The position numbers and the translations under genes were made by a program. Below, piece by piece: positions 11,671 through 20,196 of a stretch of 55,536 bases of DNA. Numbering within the stretch: the first letter of the stretch is position 1; the number at the start of each line of letters is the position of its first letter. The DNA is from Deinococcales bacterium. GTDB lineage: Bacteria; Deinococcota; Deinococci; Deinococcales; JAAFIG01. A model generated the notes under the pieces. That model was given only the letters and a program-made list of their open reading frames with translations. It had not been told where the DNA came from and made no database searches. The stretch spans positions 1 to 55,536 of the forward strand of contig JANYHH010000125.1 of assembly GCA_025359505.1 (NCBI GenBank). Reading direction: 5' to 3'.

Positions 11671-11790
11671 CATCGTCTCAGCCTTAAGCACCTTGCACCT
11701 CGAGACTCGAGCGATTCAGTACCTCGAGTGCGCCGCCCTCCTGCGCTCTGGTGCTTTCAGGTTTCACTTGAACACTCGAGTCAACGCGTG

Positions 11791-12657
11791 TCACTTGACC
11801 GCTCCGAGCGTCAATCCGCGCACCAGTTGGCGCTGCGCCAACCAGCCCAGCACCATCACGGGCAGCACCGCCAGCGCCGATCCGGCCGACATCTTCGCCC
11901 AGAACAGCCCTTCAGCCGTTTTGAAGCTTGAGACGAAGACCGTCAGTGGCGTGGCGTCCGAAGTGGTCAGGTTCAGGCTCCAGAACGTTTCGTTCCACGC
12001 GAAAATCACGGCCAGCAATGCGCTCGAGGCGATGGCTGGTGTTGAGAGCGGCAGCAGCAGCATCGTCAGTTCCTGCCACGTGCTCGCGCCGTCCACGCGG
12101 GCAGCCTCAAAAATTTCCTGCGGTAACTCCTTAAAATACGCGAACAACGTCCAGATCACGACCGGTAGGTTCATCACCGCGTACATCAGCAGCAGCGCGA
12201 AGATGTTGTCCAGCCAACGCAGGTCTCGGTAAATCAGGTAAATCGGGATAATCACGCCGACTGGCGGCATCATTTTGGTCGATAGGATCCACAGCAGTGT
12301 GGAATTGCTGCGCTTTGTTGGGTAGAACGCCAGCGCATACGCGGCCGGAATCGCCAGCAGCAGCGCCAGCACGGTCGAACCCAGCGCGGCAATGACCGAA
12401 TTCAGCATGTGTTTGGCGTAATCGCTGCGCGCTAGCACCTCGGTCAAGCTCTCGAGCGTCAGGTTGAAAAACAGTTTCGGCGGAATGCTGATCGCGTCTT
12501 GCTCAGATTTGAAACCGGTCAGGAACATCCACAGGATCGGGAAGAACATCAAGAACGCCACCAGAAACGCCACGGCGCTCAAATCCCAACGGGTTCGCGC
12601 CCCAGTGGGTTTCTTGGTGTGGGTCGCTCGAGGTTTAGCGATGGTCTGGGCGCTCAT
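11791..12657 (-). CDS. hexitol ABC transporter permease (SmoG/MalG-like)
   Basis: 288 residues, six predicted membrane helices, with the cytoplasmic EAA loop EAARVDGASTWQE that docks the ATPase. The ATG at 12657 overlaps the stop of the upstream permease by four bases (ATGA), giving a firm start. It is the second inner-membrane half of the polyol importer. No ATP-binding subunit is encoded in the operon, so a shared ATPase encoded elsewhere is inferred. Confidence 0.92.
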   Translation of the reverse strand: MSAQTIAKPRATHTKKPTGARTRWDLSAVAFLVAFLMFFPILWMFLTGFKSEQDAISIPPKLFFNLTLESLTEVLARSDYAKHMLNSVIAALGSTVLALLLAIPAAYALAFYPTKRSNSTLLWILSTKMMPPVGVIIPIYLIYRDLRWLDNIFALLLMYAVMNLPVVIWTLFAYFKELPQEIFEAARVDGASTWQELTMLLLPLSTPAIASSALLAVIFAWNETFWSLNLTTSDATPLTVFVSSFKTAEGLFWAKMSAGSALAVLPVMVLGWLAQRQLVRGLTLGAVK

Positions 12658-13565
12658 GTCAGCTCCTTCGGGGTTTGCAGATTGCTGGCGATGGAGCGCA
12701 AGACAAAAATCGACACGAGGTTGGCCAGCACCACCGCGAACATCGCGCCGGCCGTGGCCACGCCGATCCGCAGCTCGCCGAAGGCTTTCAAATAAATCAA
12801 GTACGGCAATGTCGTCGTCTCCAAGCCCGGCCCGCCCGAGGTACTGGCGTAGATCTCGGCGAAGACGGTGAGTAAGAAAATGCTCTCGAGCATCACCACG
12901 ACGCTGATGGTCTGCGACAGGTGCGGCATGATGATGAATCTGAACTCCTGCCAGCCGCTCGCGCCATCTAGTTTTGCTGCCTCCAAAACATCGCTGGGTA
13001 GACTCGCCAGACCCGTCAGCAGGATCAATAGCGCGAACGGAATCCACTGCCACGCGACCATGATGACGATTGACTGCATCGGTAGGGCCGACAACCAATC
13101 AATCGGCTCGAGACCGAAACGCTGCGCGATCCACGCGAAAATGCCGTAGACCGGCTGCATCAGCATGTTCTTCCAGATCAAGGCGCTCACGACCGGCATA
13201 ATGAAAAACGGCGAGATCACCAAGGTGCGCGTGAAATCGCGCCCGGGGAAGTTTTGGTTAAAGAGCATCGCGCACGCCAGACCGATCAATACCGTCACCA
13301 CCAGCACCGAGCCGACCAGCACGAGCGTGTTGAGCAGTGACCTGTAAAAAACGGGATCGGTCAGCAGGGAGATGTAATTGTCAAACCAGATGAACCCCTG
13401 ATTGTCGGGGCTGAGCAGATTAAAGCGCCTGAACGAGTTGTAGATCGTCATGATGAACGGCACTTGCGTGCAGACGATCAGCACGGTCATCGCGGGGAGC
13501 AGCAGGAACACGCTGGGGTTGCGTTTGCTGCTGCGCGGTTTAGCGGTTGAATTGGCGGTCATCAT
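12654..13565 (-). CDS. hexitol ABC transporter permease (SmoF/MalF-like)
   Basis: 303 residues with about six membrane helices and the EAA loop EAAKLDGASGWQEFR. It begins with a basic cytoplasmic tail (TAKPRSSKRN) and a first helix at about 19-40. GAGG precedes the tandem ATGATG start by about nine bases. It lies between the binding-protein gene and its partner permease and should form the heterodimeric channel with it. Confidence 0.92.
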   Translation of the reverse strand: MMTANSTAKPRSSKRNPSVFLLLPAMTVLIVCTQVPFIMTIYNSFRRFNLLSPDNQGFIWFDNYISLLTDPVFYRSLLNTLVLVGSVLVVTVLIGLACAMLFNQNFPGRDFTRTLVISPFFIMPVVSALIWKNMLMQPVYGIFAWIAQRFGLEPIDWLSALPMQSIVIMVAWQWIPFALLILLTGLASLPSDVLEAAKLDGASGWQEFRFIIMPHLSQTISVVVMLESIFLLTVFAEIYASTSGGPGLETTTLPYLIYLKAFGELRIGVATAGAMFAVVLANLVSIFVLRSIASNLQTPKELT

Positions 13566-13639
13566 GCGCGTCCTCGAGTGACTCAGGCGTTACTTAGGAA
13601 AATAATCTTCGATGTTGTCCGTCGATCAAAAGAGTTGTC

Positions 13640-13717
13640 GCTCGAGCCACGATTCAGCGCATCAGTGGCTCGAGCAAAAAAGCGGGCGGCTCGAGGGGTT
13701 TGACATCCTCGAGCCGC
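13640..13717 (-). terminator. double hairpin terminator after the binding-protein gene
   Basis: On the minus strand GCGGCTCGAGG (13696-13686 region, pairing with 13707-13717) forms an 11-bp stem, followed by CCGC and TTTTTT. A second 11-bp inverted repeat, GCTCGAGCCAC (13640-13650) with GTGGCTCGAGC (13665-13675), follows at once. Both stems are built around CTCGAG. Such structures after the binding-protein gene commonly keep its mRNA more abundant than that of the permeases. Confidence 0.7.
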
Positions 13718-13725
13718 TTTTGCGT

Positions 13726-15057
13726 TTACTTGATGTACCCGGCTTCGGTCATGGTTTTCAGCACGGCTGCGTTGGCTTGCTTCAAACCTTCGTCCAGCGT
13801 GGTTTTCTTGGCGACGATGCCGGCCACGTACTGCCCGACCTGCGTGCCGATGCCTGCGAACTCTGGGATGCCGACAAACTGCACGCCAGTGTACGGTACG
13901 GGCTTGAGGGTTGGCTTGGTCGGATCGGCGCTGTTGATCGAATCCAAGGTGGTCTTAGCGAAGCTGGCGGCTTTTTGGTAGTTCGGGTTGGCGTAGGTGC
14001 TGTAACGCGTTCCGGGAGGGGCAGAGACCCAACCGTTGGTTTTAGCGACGAGGGCGATGTATTCCTTGCTGGTCGCCCATGTCACGAAGGTCTTGGCGGC
14101 GTCGACGTGGGTGCTCGAGGATGGAATCCCCAAAGCCCAGCTCCACAGCCAGTTCGCGCCGTTTTTGGTGACGGCCGTGGGAGATTTCGCCCAGCCCATT
14201 TTGTCAGCGACCTTGCTGGTCTTGGGGTTGGCGAGGAATCCGGCAGCAACGGTCGCGTCGATCCACATCGAGCACTTGCCTTCGCTCGTCAGCGTTAGGT
14301 TCTCGGTGAAACCGTTGCCGGTCACGCCGGGAGGGCCGTAGTTGGTCACTAAATCCACGTAGAAGCTGATGGCTTTCTTCCACTCCGGGCTGGTCAGTTG
14401 CGGCTGCCATTTCTCGTCGAACCAGCGTCCGCCGTTGGTGTTGATGAGTGTGGTCAGGAACGCCATGTTCTCGCCCCAGCCCGGCAGTCCGCGCAAGCAA
14501 ATGCCATAAATACCCTTTTTGGGGTTGTGGAGCTTTTTGGCGGCGGCAGCGATCTGAGTCCAAGTCGGGGTTTGAGAGATATTGATTTTGGCAGCCGCGA
14601 ACAGATCCTTGCGGTACATCAGCATCGAGGACTCGGCGTAGAACGGCAACGCGTAGAGTTTGCCGCCGCTCGAGAGACCAGCCCGCACAGGTTTCAAAAT
14701 ATCCTCGAGATCGTAGGCGGCGGGCAGATTGTCCATCGGCGTCAGCCAGCCTTGCTTGCCCCAAATTGGGGTTTCGTATGTGCCGATGGTCAGCACATCG
14801 AACGAGCCGGCTTTGGTGGCGATGTCGGTCGTGACCTTCTGGCGCAACTCGTTTTCGGGCAGCACGACCCACTTGAGCTTGATGTCGGGGTTGAGCTTTT
14901 CAAACTCTGGCGTGAGTTTCTGCATCGTCACCATGTCTGGGTTGTTGACCGTGGCAATGGTAATCGTCGTTGGGCTTTGGGCGAGTGCGATGGTGGCCGC
15001 CACCGTAGTGGCTGCCGCTGCGATCAAACCCGCGCCGAGCAAGAGCTTTGTCTTCAT
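13726..15057 (-). CDS. sorbitol/mannitol-type ABC transporter substrate-binding protein (SmoE-like)
   Basis: 443 residues: an export signal peptide (cleavage likely after ATIALAQ, about residue 27), then a family 1 solute-binding protein. The stretches LRQKVTTDIAT, FDVLTIGTYE and PFYAESSMLMYRKDL match the polyol binders SmoE/MtlE as I remember them. It would capture hexitols in the periplasm and deliver them to the two permeases downstream. GGGGA lies four bases before the ATG. It is the promoter-proximal gene, divergent from lacI across a spacer with two operators. Confidence 0.92.
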   Translation of the reverse strand: MKTKLLLGAGLIAAAATTVAATIALAQSPTTITIATVNNPDMVTMQKLTPEFEKLNPDIKLKWVVLPENELRQKVTTDIATKAGSFDVLTIGTYETPIWGKQGWLTPMDNLPAAYDLEDILKPVRAGLSSGGKLYALPFYAESSMLMYRKDLFAAAKINISQTPTWTQIAAAAKKLHNPKKGIYGICLRGLPGWGENMAFLTTLINTNGGRWFDEKWQPQLTSPEWKKAISFYVDLVTNYGPPGVTGNGFTENLTLTSEGKCSMWIDATVAAGFLANPKTSKVADKMGWAKSPTAVTKNGANWLWSWALGIPSSSTHVDAAKTFVTWATSKEYIALVAKTNGWVSAPPGTRYSTYANPNYQKAASFAKTTLDSINSADPTKPTLKPVPYTGVQFVGIPEFAGIGTQVGQYVAGIVAKKTTLDEGLKQANAAVLKTMTEAGYIK

Positions 15058-15174
15058 GATTCCCCTTTTTGTTCGTGAGTGTGAAGCCGACGAAGTAGCG
15101 CGTGCCGCTTTGCTTGTCTGTGACCTCCTGACGCGTGGGTGCGTGGCGTGAACAGTGGGATCTCGAGAAGTGAA

Positions 15175-15188
15175 TGGTCACGTGGCCA
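15175..15188. promoter_or_regulatory. LacI-type operator, copy 1
   Basis: TGGTCACGTGGCCA, a near-perfect palindrome with the central CG usual in LacI-family operators, 118 bases upstream of the binding-protein start. Its identical partner starts 82 bases away. Confidence 0.75.
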
Positions 15189-15256
15189 TCTCGTGAAGTG
15201 GAAGAATTACTTGCCTCGAGTACACGATTTGCCCCAAAAGCAGCAAATCACCTAAT

Positions 15257-15270
15257 TGGTCACGTGGCCA
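15257..15270. promoter_or_regulatory. LacI-type operator, copy 2
   Basis: Second exact copy of TGGTCACGTGGCCA. A spacing of 82 bp, close to eight helical turns, would allow one repressor tetramer or two dimers to bridge both sites. Confidence 0.75.
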
Positions 15271-15478
15271 GAACTCTACTTGAACCGATTGCCATTTGTA
15301 AAGCCCCTCGAGTTGAGCAACCCTGACTTTTCTCGAGCCTCTAACAAGCTGCGCCGGATCACTCGAGCGTTGCGATCACCAAATACGCACCACAACAATT
15401 CGCTTCAGAGCAATTGACTCGAGATCAACGCTTTCCCCCGCCATGATCTCGAGCGACGGGTGAAGAGCCAAAGATCGG

Positions 15479-15484
15479 TAGAAT
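15479..15484 (+). promoter_or_regulatory. -10 box of lacI (leaderless)
   Basis: TAGAAT followed after exactly seven bases by GTG (15492). The spacing indicates a leaderless mRNA and selects the GTG rather than the ATG that overlaps the box. Confidence 0.6.
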
Positions 15485-15491
15485 GCCGTTC

Positions 15492-16508
15492 GTGCCCAGC
15501 ATCCTCGATGTCGCCAGACGCGCTGGCGTCTCACCGACGACCGCCAAACGCGCCGTGCGCTCGCCGCAGTTGCTCACGGCTGCAACTTTGGAGCGCGTTC
15601 AGCAAGCGATTCTTGAGCTGAATTACGAACCCGACCGCAAAGCGGGCGATCTGCGGCGCGGTCACAGCCACACGATTGGCTTGATGGTCGGCAACATCAT
15701 CGAACCGTTCTTCGCGCAACTCACCCGCACGATTGCCAAGGCTGTGCACGCCAGAGGCTACGCGCTGATCGTCGCCGACAACGAATACGACTCTGAACTT
15801 GAACTCGAGCACTTGCGGATGTTCCACGGCCAGCGCGTCGGTGGACTGATCATCAGATCCGCCTTCGGCAGCGGCAACCTCGAGTACGTCCAGCGTCTGC
15901 ACCAAAGCGGGATGTACGTTTTGGAAATTGATCACTTTTTGCACGGTAGTCCGTTTGGTCACATCATGCTCGACAACGAGGGGGGCGTGCTGATGGGTGT
16001 GCAGTACCTGTACGACCTCGGGCATCGCCAGATTGCGGCATTGACGGTCTACGACGCCAAGCGTTTGCAGGACGAGCGCGGCGAGGCCTTCCCGCGTGCG
16101 ATGCGCTCACTGGGGTTGCGGCTGCCCAAAGAGTATCAGCGCGGCACGACCTTGAGCGAGGAAGGCGCGTACACCCGCACCTTGGAGCTGATGCGGCTGG
16201 GGAAACCGCCGACCGCGATTTTTGCGATGACGGGCAACGAAGCGGCTGGCGCGTTCAGAGCGATCAAGGAACTGGAGTTGAACATCCCCGAAGACGTGTC
16301 GTTTCTGACGTTTGACGATTACTCGTGGACGAGTCTGGTCGATCCGCCATTAGATGTCATCACACAACCCGTCGAGCAGATGGGGATGCTGGCGGTCAAA
16401 ACCGTGCTGGACGCGATTGAGCGCCGCGACCTCGAGCACCGAGTGCGTCAGCGTTTCCCGGCGACCCTGATTCGGCGCGGCAGTTGCGCCGCGCCCAAAG
16501 AGGCTTGA
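15492..16508 (+). CDS. LacI-family transcriptional regulator of the hexitol operon
   Basis: 338 residues. The N-terminal helix-turn-helix (LDVARRAGVSPTTAKRAV, about residues 5-22) and hinge are followed by a periplasmic-binding-protein-like sensor domain (IGLMVGNIIEPFFAQL onward). Proteins of this family repress sugar operons and release DNA when an inducer binds. It is divergent from the hexitol operon, with two palindromic sites between, so repression of that operon by the hexitol or its product is inferred. The start is set by the -10 box; an ATG three codons earlier lies inside that box. Confidence 0.92.
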   Translation: MPSILDVARRAGVSPTTAKRAVRSPQLLTAATLERVQQAILELNYEPDRKAGDLRRGHSHTIGLMVGNIIEPFFAQLTRTIAKAVHARGYALIVADNEYDSELELEHLRMFHGQRVGGLIIRSAFGSGNLEYVQRLHQSGMYVLEIDHFLHGSPFGHIMLDNEGGVLMGVQYLYDLGHRQIAALTVYDAKRLQDERGEAFPRAMRSLGLRLPKEYQRGTTLSEEGAYTRTLELMRLGKPPTAIFAMTGNEAAGAFRAIKELELNIPEDVSFLTFDDYSWTSLVDPPLDVITQPVEQMGMLAVKTVLDAIERRDLEHRVRQRFPATLIRRGSCAAPKEA

Positions 16509-16696
16509 AATTGCCAGCTCGAACGGTCTGGCTCGAGATCTGAGATTCGTGCGATCACCTCGAATTCGCAGCCCGAGCGCTATTCACGAGTCAGAAATTC
16601 AACCCGAATTACTCGAGAAGTCAGCCTTGATGAGTAATTTCGGATCTCAGCTTTGGCGAATGATCTCGAGTTCTCACGCTCAGTCACTTCCAGATT

Positions 16697-17494
16697 TCAA
16701 GCTTGCCCGATCACTTTGAGCATCTGCGCGTGCAAATGCCCGTTGGTGGCGACGATTTTCTTGTCCGCGTAGCTGTACGGGCCGTTTGAAAAGTTCGTCA
16801 CGCGCCCGCCCGCCTCCTCGATAATCAGGATCGCGGCCGCACAGTCCCAAGCCTGCAACTTGTACTCGAAAAAGCCATCAATCCGTCCGCAGGCGACGTA
16901 ACACAGGTCAATCGCGGCCGCTCCGGGGCGGCGCACGGGCAAGCCCAGCGCCAGAAAGTGCTTGAAGACCTCCAATGCGTCCATTGCTGCGGCTGTGTCA
17001 TACGGAAAACCCGTGGCCAGCATCGCCCTGCCACCGAGTTCGGCGATGCTCGAGACAGAGATCGCCGCGCCGTTGAGGAATGCCCCGCCGCCGAGGACGG
17101 CGTGAAACAGCTCGTTGCGGTTGGGGTCAAAAACCACGCCGACCACGCGCTGCCCGCGAATCTCCAAGCCGATGGAGACGCAAAAGAACGGGAAGCCGTG
17201 CGCGTAATTGACCGTGCCGTCCAGCGGATCGACGATCCACTGGAATTGGCTCGCCCCAACGTTGCCGCCCTCTTCGCCCAGAATCGCGTGGTCGGGAAAC
17301 GCTGTGAGGAGCGCGTCGCGGATCAGCGCTTCGCATTCCTTGTCAACCCGAGTGACCAGATCTGAATCGCTGGATTTGCTGCTGATCCCCAGATCTTTGC
17401 CGACATTGGCGATTTGAATCGCGCCTGCGGCTTTGCTGGCGCTGACGGCCACCTCGAGAAAACGATTGAGTTCGGTTAAGGACAGGGTGTTCAC
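16697..17494 (-). CDS. inositol monophosphatase family protein
   Basis: 265 residues with the magnesium-dependent phosphatase motifs: GEEGG (about residue 75), DPLDGTVNYAHGFPFF (about 88-103), and WDCAAAILIIEEAGG near the C-terminus. The family includes inositol-1-phosphatase, fructose-1,6-bisphosphatase and histidinol-phosphatase activities, so the substrate is open. The start is GTG at 17494, seven bases after a TAAACT box. It converges with the hexitol regulator and could dephosphorylate a sugar phosphate, but nothing in the context proves this. Confidence 0.9.
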   Translation of the reverse strand: MNTLSLTELNRFLEVAVSASKAAGAIQIANVGKDLGISSKSSDSDLVTRVDKECEALIRDALLTAFPDHAILGEEGGNVGASQFQWIVDPLDGTVNYAHGFPFFCVSIGLEIRGQRVVGVVFDPNRNELFHAVLGGGAFLNGAAISVSSIAELGGRAMLATGFPYDTAAAMDALEVFKHFLALGLPVRRPGAAAIDLCYVACGRIDGFFEYKLQAWDCAAAILIIEEAGGRVTNFSNGPYSYADKKIVATNGHLHAQMLKVIGQA

Positions 17495-17501
17495 ACCCCC
17501 G

Positions 17502-17507
17502 AGTTTA
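17502..17507 (-). promoter_or_regulatory. -10 box of the inositol-monophosphatase-like gene (leaderless)
   Basis: TAAACT on the minus strand, seven bases before the GTG start at 17494. Confidence 0.55.
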
Positions 17508-17520
17508 CTGGCTCGAGCGC

Positions 17521-18285
17521 TCAGAACTGATACGTGACTGGCTCTAGCCCGCGCACCTCTAACTTGATTTCGTCACTCAAACTGAGAAACGCGTATGCGC
17601 GGCTGGGCAATGGCGCTGTCCAGTGGCTTTCGGTGGCGCTCAGCAGCGTGATGTACGGGATGCTCCCGACGACGCGGTGATCGTTCCAGTGCGCGTGACC
17701 CGACACGCACAAGCGCACGAGAGGATGTTGCTCGAGTATCGCTCGCGCCGCACCAGCACCCAGCGGGCAAGCGTGATCTCTGAAATCGCTTTCAAAATAC
17801 GGGTTGCCGCGCAGCCATTGGCCGTGCAGCGGCTGATGCGAGAAGACCACGACGGGTAACGCTGAGCGACCGAGTTCCAGTTCCAGCCACTCGAGGGTTT
17901 GCGCGGTCAACGCACCGCCGGTCGTGCCGTTGAAGGTATCCAGAAACAGCAGTTTCCAACCGCCGATTTCCACGGCGTGATTGCCGAGGTTCGTGTCCAA
18001 TATCGCTTCCTGATCGGTTTTCGGCAGGAGATCGTGGTTGCCGTTCAAGTGATGGCGCGGGTAAGGCAAACGCTTAAACACCCGCGCCAGCTCGAGCAAC
18101 CGCGCCCGGTCCACTTCGGGGTTCTCGTCGGTCAGGCGGTCGCCCAGTTCCAGCACGGCGTCCGGCTCGAAATCGTGGGCGGCTGTGACGAACGACTCTA
18201 GAATCTCGAGGGCCAGCGGCCCTTTGACGTTGCCCGTATCGCGTCCAGCGTGCAAATCGGTGATGATTGCTAATCTCAGTGCCAT
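17521..18285 (-). CDS. calcineurin-like phosphoesterase
   Basis: 254 residues with the binuclear metal motif set DLHAGRD, GDRLTDENPE, NGNHD, SHQPLH and GHAHWNDH. The layout resembles cyclic-nucleotide phosphodiesterases (CpdA-like), although the substrate is unproven. The ATG at 18285 is chosen because the conserved strand MALRLAIITDLH begins there and a TAGGAT box lies eight bases upstream. It is divergent from the CNNM/CorC gene, the two boxes being about 100 bases apart. Confidence 0.85.
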   Translation of the reverse strand: MALRLAIITDLHAGRDTGNVKGPLALEILESFVTAAHDFEPDAVLELGDRLTDENPEVDRARLLELARVFKRLPYPRHHLNGNHDLLPKTDQEAILDTNLGNHAVEIGGWKLLFLDTFNGTTGGALTAQTLEWLELELGRSALPVVVFSHQPLHGQWLRGNPYFESDFRDHACPLGAGAARAILEQHPLVRLCVSGHAHWNDHRVVGSIPYITLLSATESHWTAPLPSRAYAFLSLSDEIKLEVRGLEPVTYQF

Positions 18286-18293
18286 TAAGAAAA

Positions 18294-18299
18294 ATCCTA
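18294..18299 (-). promoter_or_regulatory. -10 box of the calcineurin-like gene (leaderless)
   Basis: TAGGAT on the minus strand, eight bases before the ATG at 18285. The AGGA inside it could alternatively act as a ribosome-binding site. Confidence 0.45.
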
Positions 18300-18390
18300 G
18301 CTCGAGTTGCTTGGGGCGCTTGGTCAAACACCGCGCCAAACAAGCCTGCGAGGCGCGATATCGGTACTGCAACACGTTTTTCACGGAGTT

Positions 18391-18399
18391 TGCTATACT
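18391..18399 (+). promoter_or_regulatory. extended -10 promoter of the CNNM/CorC gene
   Basis: TGCTATACT, an extended -10 (TGn plus TATACT). Transcription would start near 18406 and give a leader of about 160 bases, unusually long for this window. The same TTTGCTATACTC string precedes mglB at 50937. Confidence 0.55.
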
Positions 18400-18433
18400 C
18401 TCGCCAGCGCCCATTCATTTGGTCGCGCTGATT

Positions 18434-18553
18434 ATGTCTGAAGAACCTCCTAGTTTTACCAATCTGTCGCGCCCGTTTGCTGGGATATTTTCAGCGGCCG
18501 GGTCGTTTTGTCATCTCTCTCGGGTTTGTCTCAAGGCCCGAGGCGGCGGGTAG
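18434..18553 (+). CDS. possible leader peptide upstream of the CNNM/CorC gene
   Basis: A 39-codon frame (MSEEPPSFTNLSRPF...) inside the long leader. Its stop TAG is the first part of the TAGGAG ribosome-binding site of the next gene, 13 bases before that gene's start. It carries an early Glu-Glu-Pro-Pro. It has no good ribosome-binding site of its own. It may be a translated regulatory leader, or chance. Confidence 0.25.
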   Translation: MSEEPPSFTNLSRPFAGIFSAAGSFCHLSRVCLKARGGG

Positions 18554-18565
18554 GAGTCCGCCCCT

Positions 18566-19939
18566 ATGGAAGTCACTGGTTTACTGATTCTGCTCGTGCT
18601 GATTTTTCTCAATGCGTTTTTCGTGGCGGCTGAGTACGCGCTGGTGTCGTCACGGCCCACCCGCATCCAACAGATGGTCGAGGAAGGCAACGCACGCGCC
18701 AAGCTGGTGCAACGCGCCCGTGCCAACCTGAACTTCTACATCGCCGCGATTCAGCTCGGTATTACCGTCGCCAGTCTGACCACGGGTTTCGTGGCCGAGC
18801 CAGCCATCGGCAAATTGCTCGAGCCGCTGCTGGTCAGCTTCGGTGAGTCCACGTCTCGGGTCATCAGCATTGTCGTCGCGCTCTTTATCAGCACCGTGCT
18901 GAGCGTGATTTTCGCTGAACTCGTGCCGAAATCTATCGCGATTCAACGCGCCGAATCTGTGGCCATGACGCTGGTGCTGCCGCTGATGGGCTTCGCGTGG
19001 TTCTTTGGGCCCATTTCCAGAATGCTCGAGTGGCTGGGCGCTCGGATCGTCGGACTTTTCGGCATCAAGGCGGCCGAGGGCGCGTACAACGCGCACTCTG
19101 AAGAGGAAATTCGCATGATCGTCGCCGCATCCAGTCAGCATGGCGTGTTGGAAAAAGGCGAGCAGGAGATGGTCGAGAGCGTCTTTGAGTTTAACGACAA
19201 AACTGCCCGCAACGTGATGACACCGCGCACCAAGATGCAAGCCATCGAAGCCGATGTCACCTTGCAATCGCTGCTTGAGGCGTATCAAGAACATGGGTAC
19301 TCGAGGATTCCGGTGTTTGACGACTCTAAAGACAACATCGTCGGTGTCGTGCATTCCAAGGACATCCTCAAGTACCTCGCGCAACTGGGGACGACGACCG
19401 TGCGTCAGATCATGCGCCCGCCGGTCTTCGTGGCTGAAACCATGCCGCTGCGCGACCTAATTACCCGTTTGCGTGAGAAGAAATCAATCCTCGCCATCGT
19501 CGTCGACGAGTACGAAGGCACGAGCGGCATGGTGACTTTGGAGGATGTGCTGGAGGAGTTGGTCGGTGAGATCTACGACGAGACCGACGACCCTGAAGTC
19601 AGGTTGTACCACCAGATCAACGCTACGGAATTCGTCCTCGCGCCGGAAATGCCGTTTGAAGATGTCGAGAAATTACTGGACATCAGCGTCAACGAAGACG
19701 ACGAAGGTGAATTTGACACGGTTTCTGGCTTCATCATGCACCGCTTTTCTGACATCCCACTGCGCGGCGATGTCACGACCTACGACGACTGGGATTTCAT
19801 CGTCGAAGCCGCCGACGAGCGCCGCGTGCTGAGTATTCGCGCCATCAAACGCCCCGACGCCTCAATTGACGCGCCGACCGACTTCGCGCCGATCTCGGAC
19901 GCGGCGCAACCCGCAGCGGTCAGCGAACCGAACCGTTAG
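18566..19939 (+). CDS. CNNM/CorC-HlyC family membrane protein (CBS domains)
   Basis: 457 residues in the usual order: a DUF21/CNNM membrane domain (about 1-190, first helix [22 protein letters not shown]), two CBS domains (about 205-330, beginning near [14 protein letters not shown] and containing [25 protein letters not shown]) and the CorC_HlyC C-terminal domain (about 345-430). Members are linked to magnesium and other divalent cation efflux and to resistance. GTAGGAG eight bases before the ATG gives a clear start. The long leader suggests post-transcriptional control. Confidence 0.92.
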   Translation: MEVTGLLILLVLIFLNAFFVAAEYALVSSRPTRIQQMVEEGNARAKLVQRARANLNFYIAAIQLGITVASLTTGFVAEPAIGKLLEPLLVSFGESTSRVISIVVALFISTVLSVIFAELVPKSIAIQRAESVAMTLVLPLMGFAWFFGPISRMLEWLGARIVGLFGIKAAEGAYNAHSEEEIRMIVAASSQHGVLEKGEQEMVESVFEFNDKTARNVMTPRTKMQAIEADVTLQSLLEAYQEHGYSRIPVFDDSKDNIVGVVHSKDILKYLAQLGTTTVRQIMRPPVFVAETMPLRDLITRLREKKSILAIVVDEYEGTSGMVTLEDVLEELVGEIYDETDDPEVRLYHQINATEFVLAPEMPFEDVEKLLDISVNEDDEGEFDTVSGFIMHRFSDIPLRGDVTTYDDWDFIVEAADERRVLSIRAIKRPDASIDAPTDFAPISDAAQPAAVSEPNR

Positions 19940-20183
19940 GCTCGAGGCTACAAGCGATTCATCTGGCTCGAGGGTGCATTCTGGCGAGGGTGAGTTCTCT
20001 GGCACGCTTGGTTCGAAGCCGCAACGCTTGATCTGGCCTTCATGGCCTCTGGCTCGAGATTCGTTCTACGCGTTGAACGCTGTGCTGAGACAGCTCGAGG
20101 GATGTTGACTTTCACTTTCGCCTTTCACCCTTTGCTGGTTTTCCACAGAAACCCACTTGACTCGCGGGCGCGGGGCGTTGCGC

Positions 20184-20189
20184 TAGACT
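20184..20189 (+). promoter_or_regulatory. -10 box of cdd (leaderless)
   Basis: TAGACT seven bases before the GTG at 20197. TTGACT (20157-20162) lies 21 bases upstream, longer than the usual 17. The 19940-20183 spacer otherwise contains only CTCGAG sites. Confidence 0.55.
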
Positions 20190-20196
20190 CGAGCGC

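Larger units (their letters stand above)
15058..15491. other. divergent regulatory spacer of the hexitol operon
   Basis: 434 bases between the binding-protein gene and the LacI regulator with no gene. It holds two identical 14-bp palindromes (listed separately), the -10 box of lacI, and about six CTCGAG sites. I cannot assign the operon promoter with confidence. Confidence 0.6.

Noticed and set aside
18400..18565. yybP-ykoY (manganese) or M-box (magnesium) riboswitch before the CNNM/CorC gene
   Set aside because: The conserved cores of those riboswitches are not visible; only a generic long leader remains.
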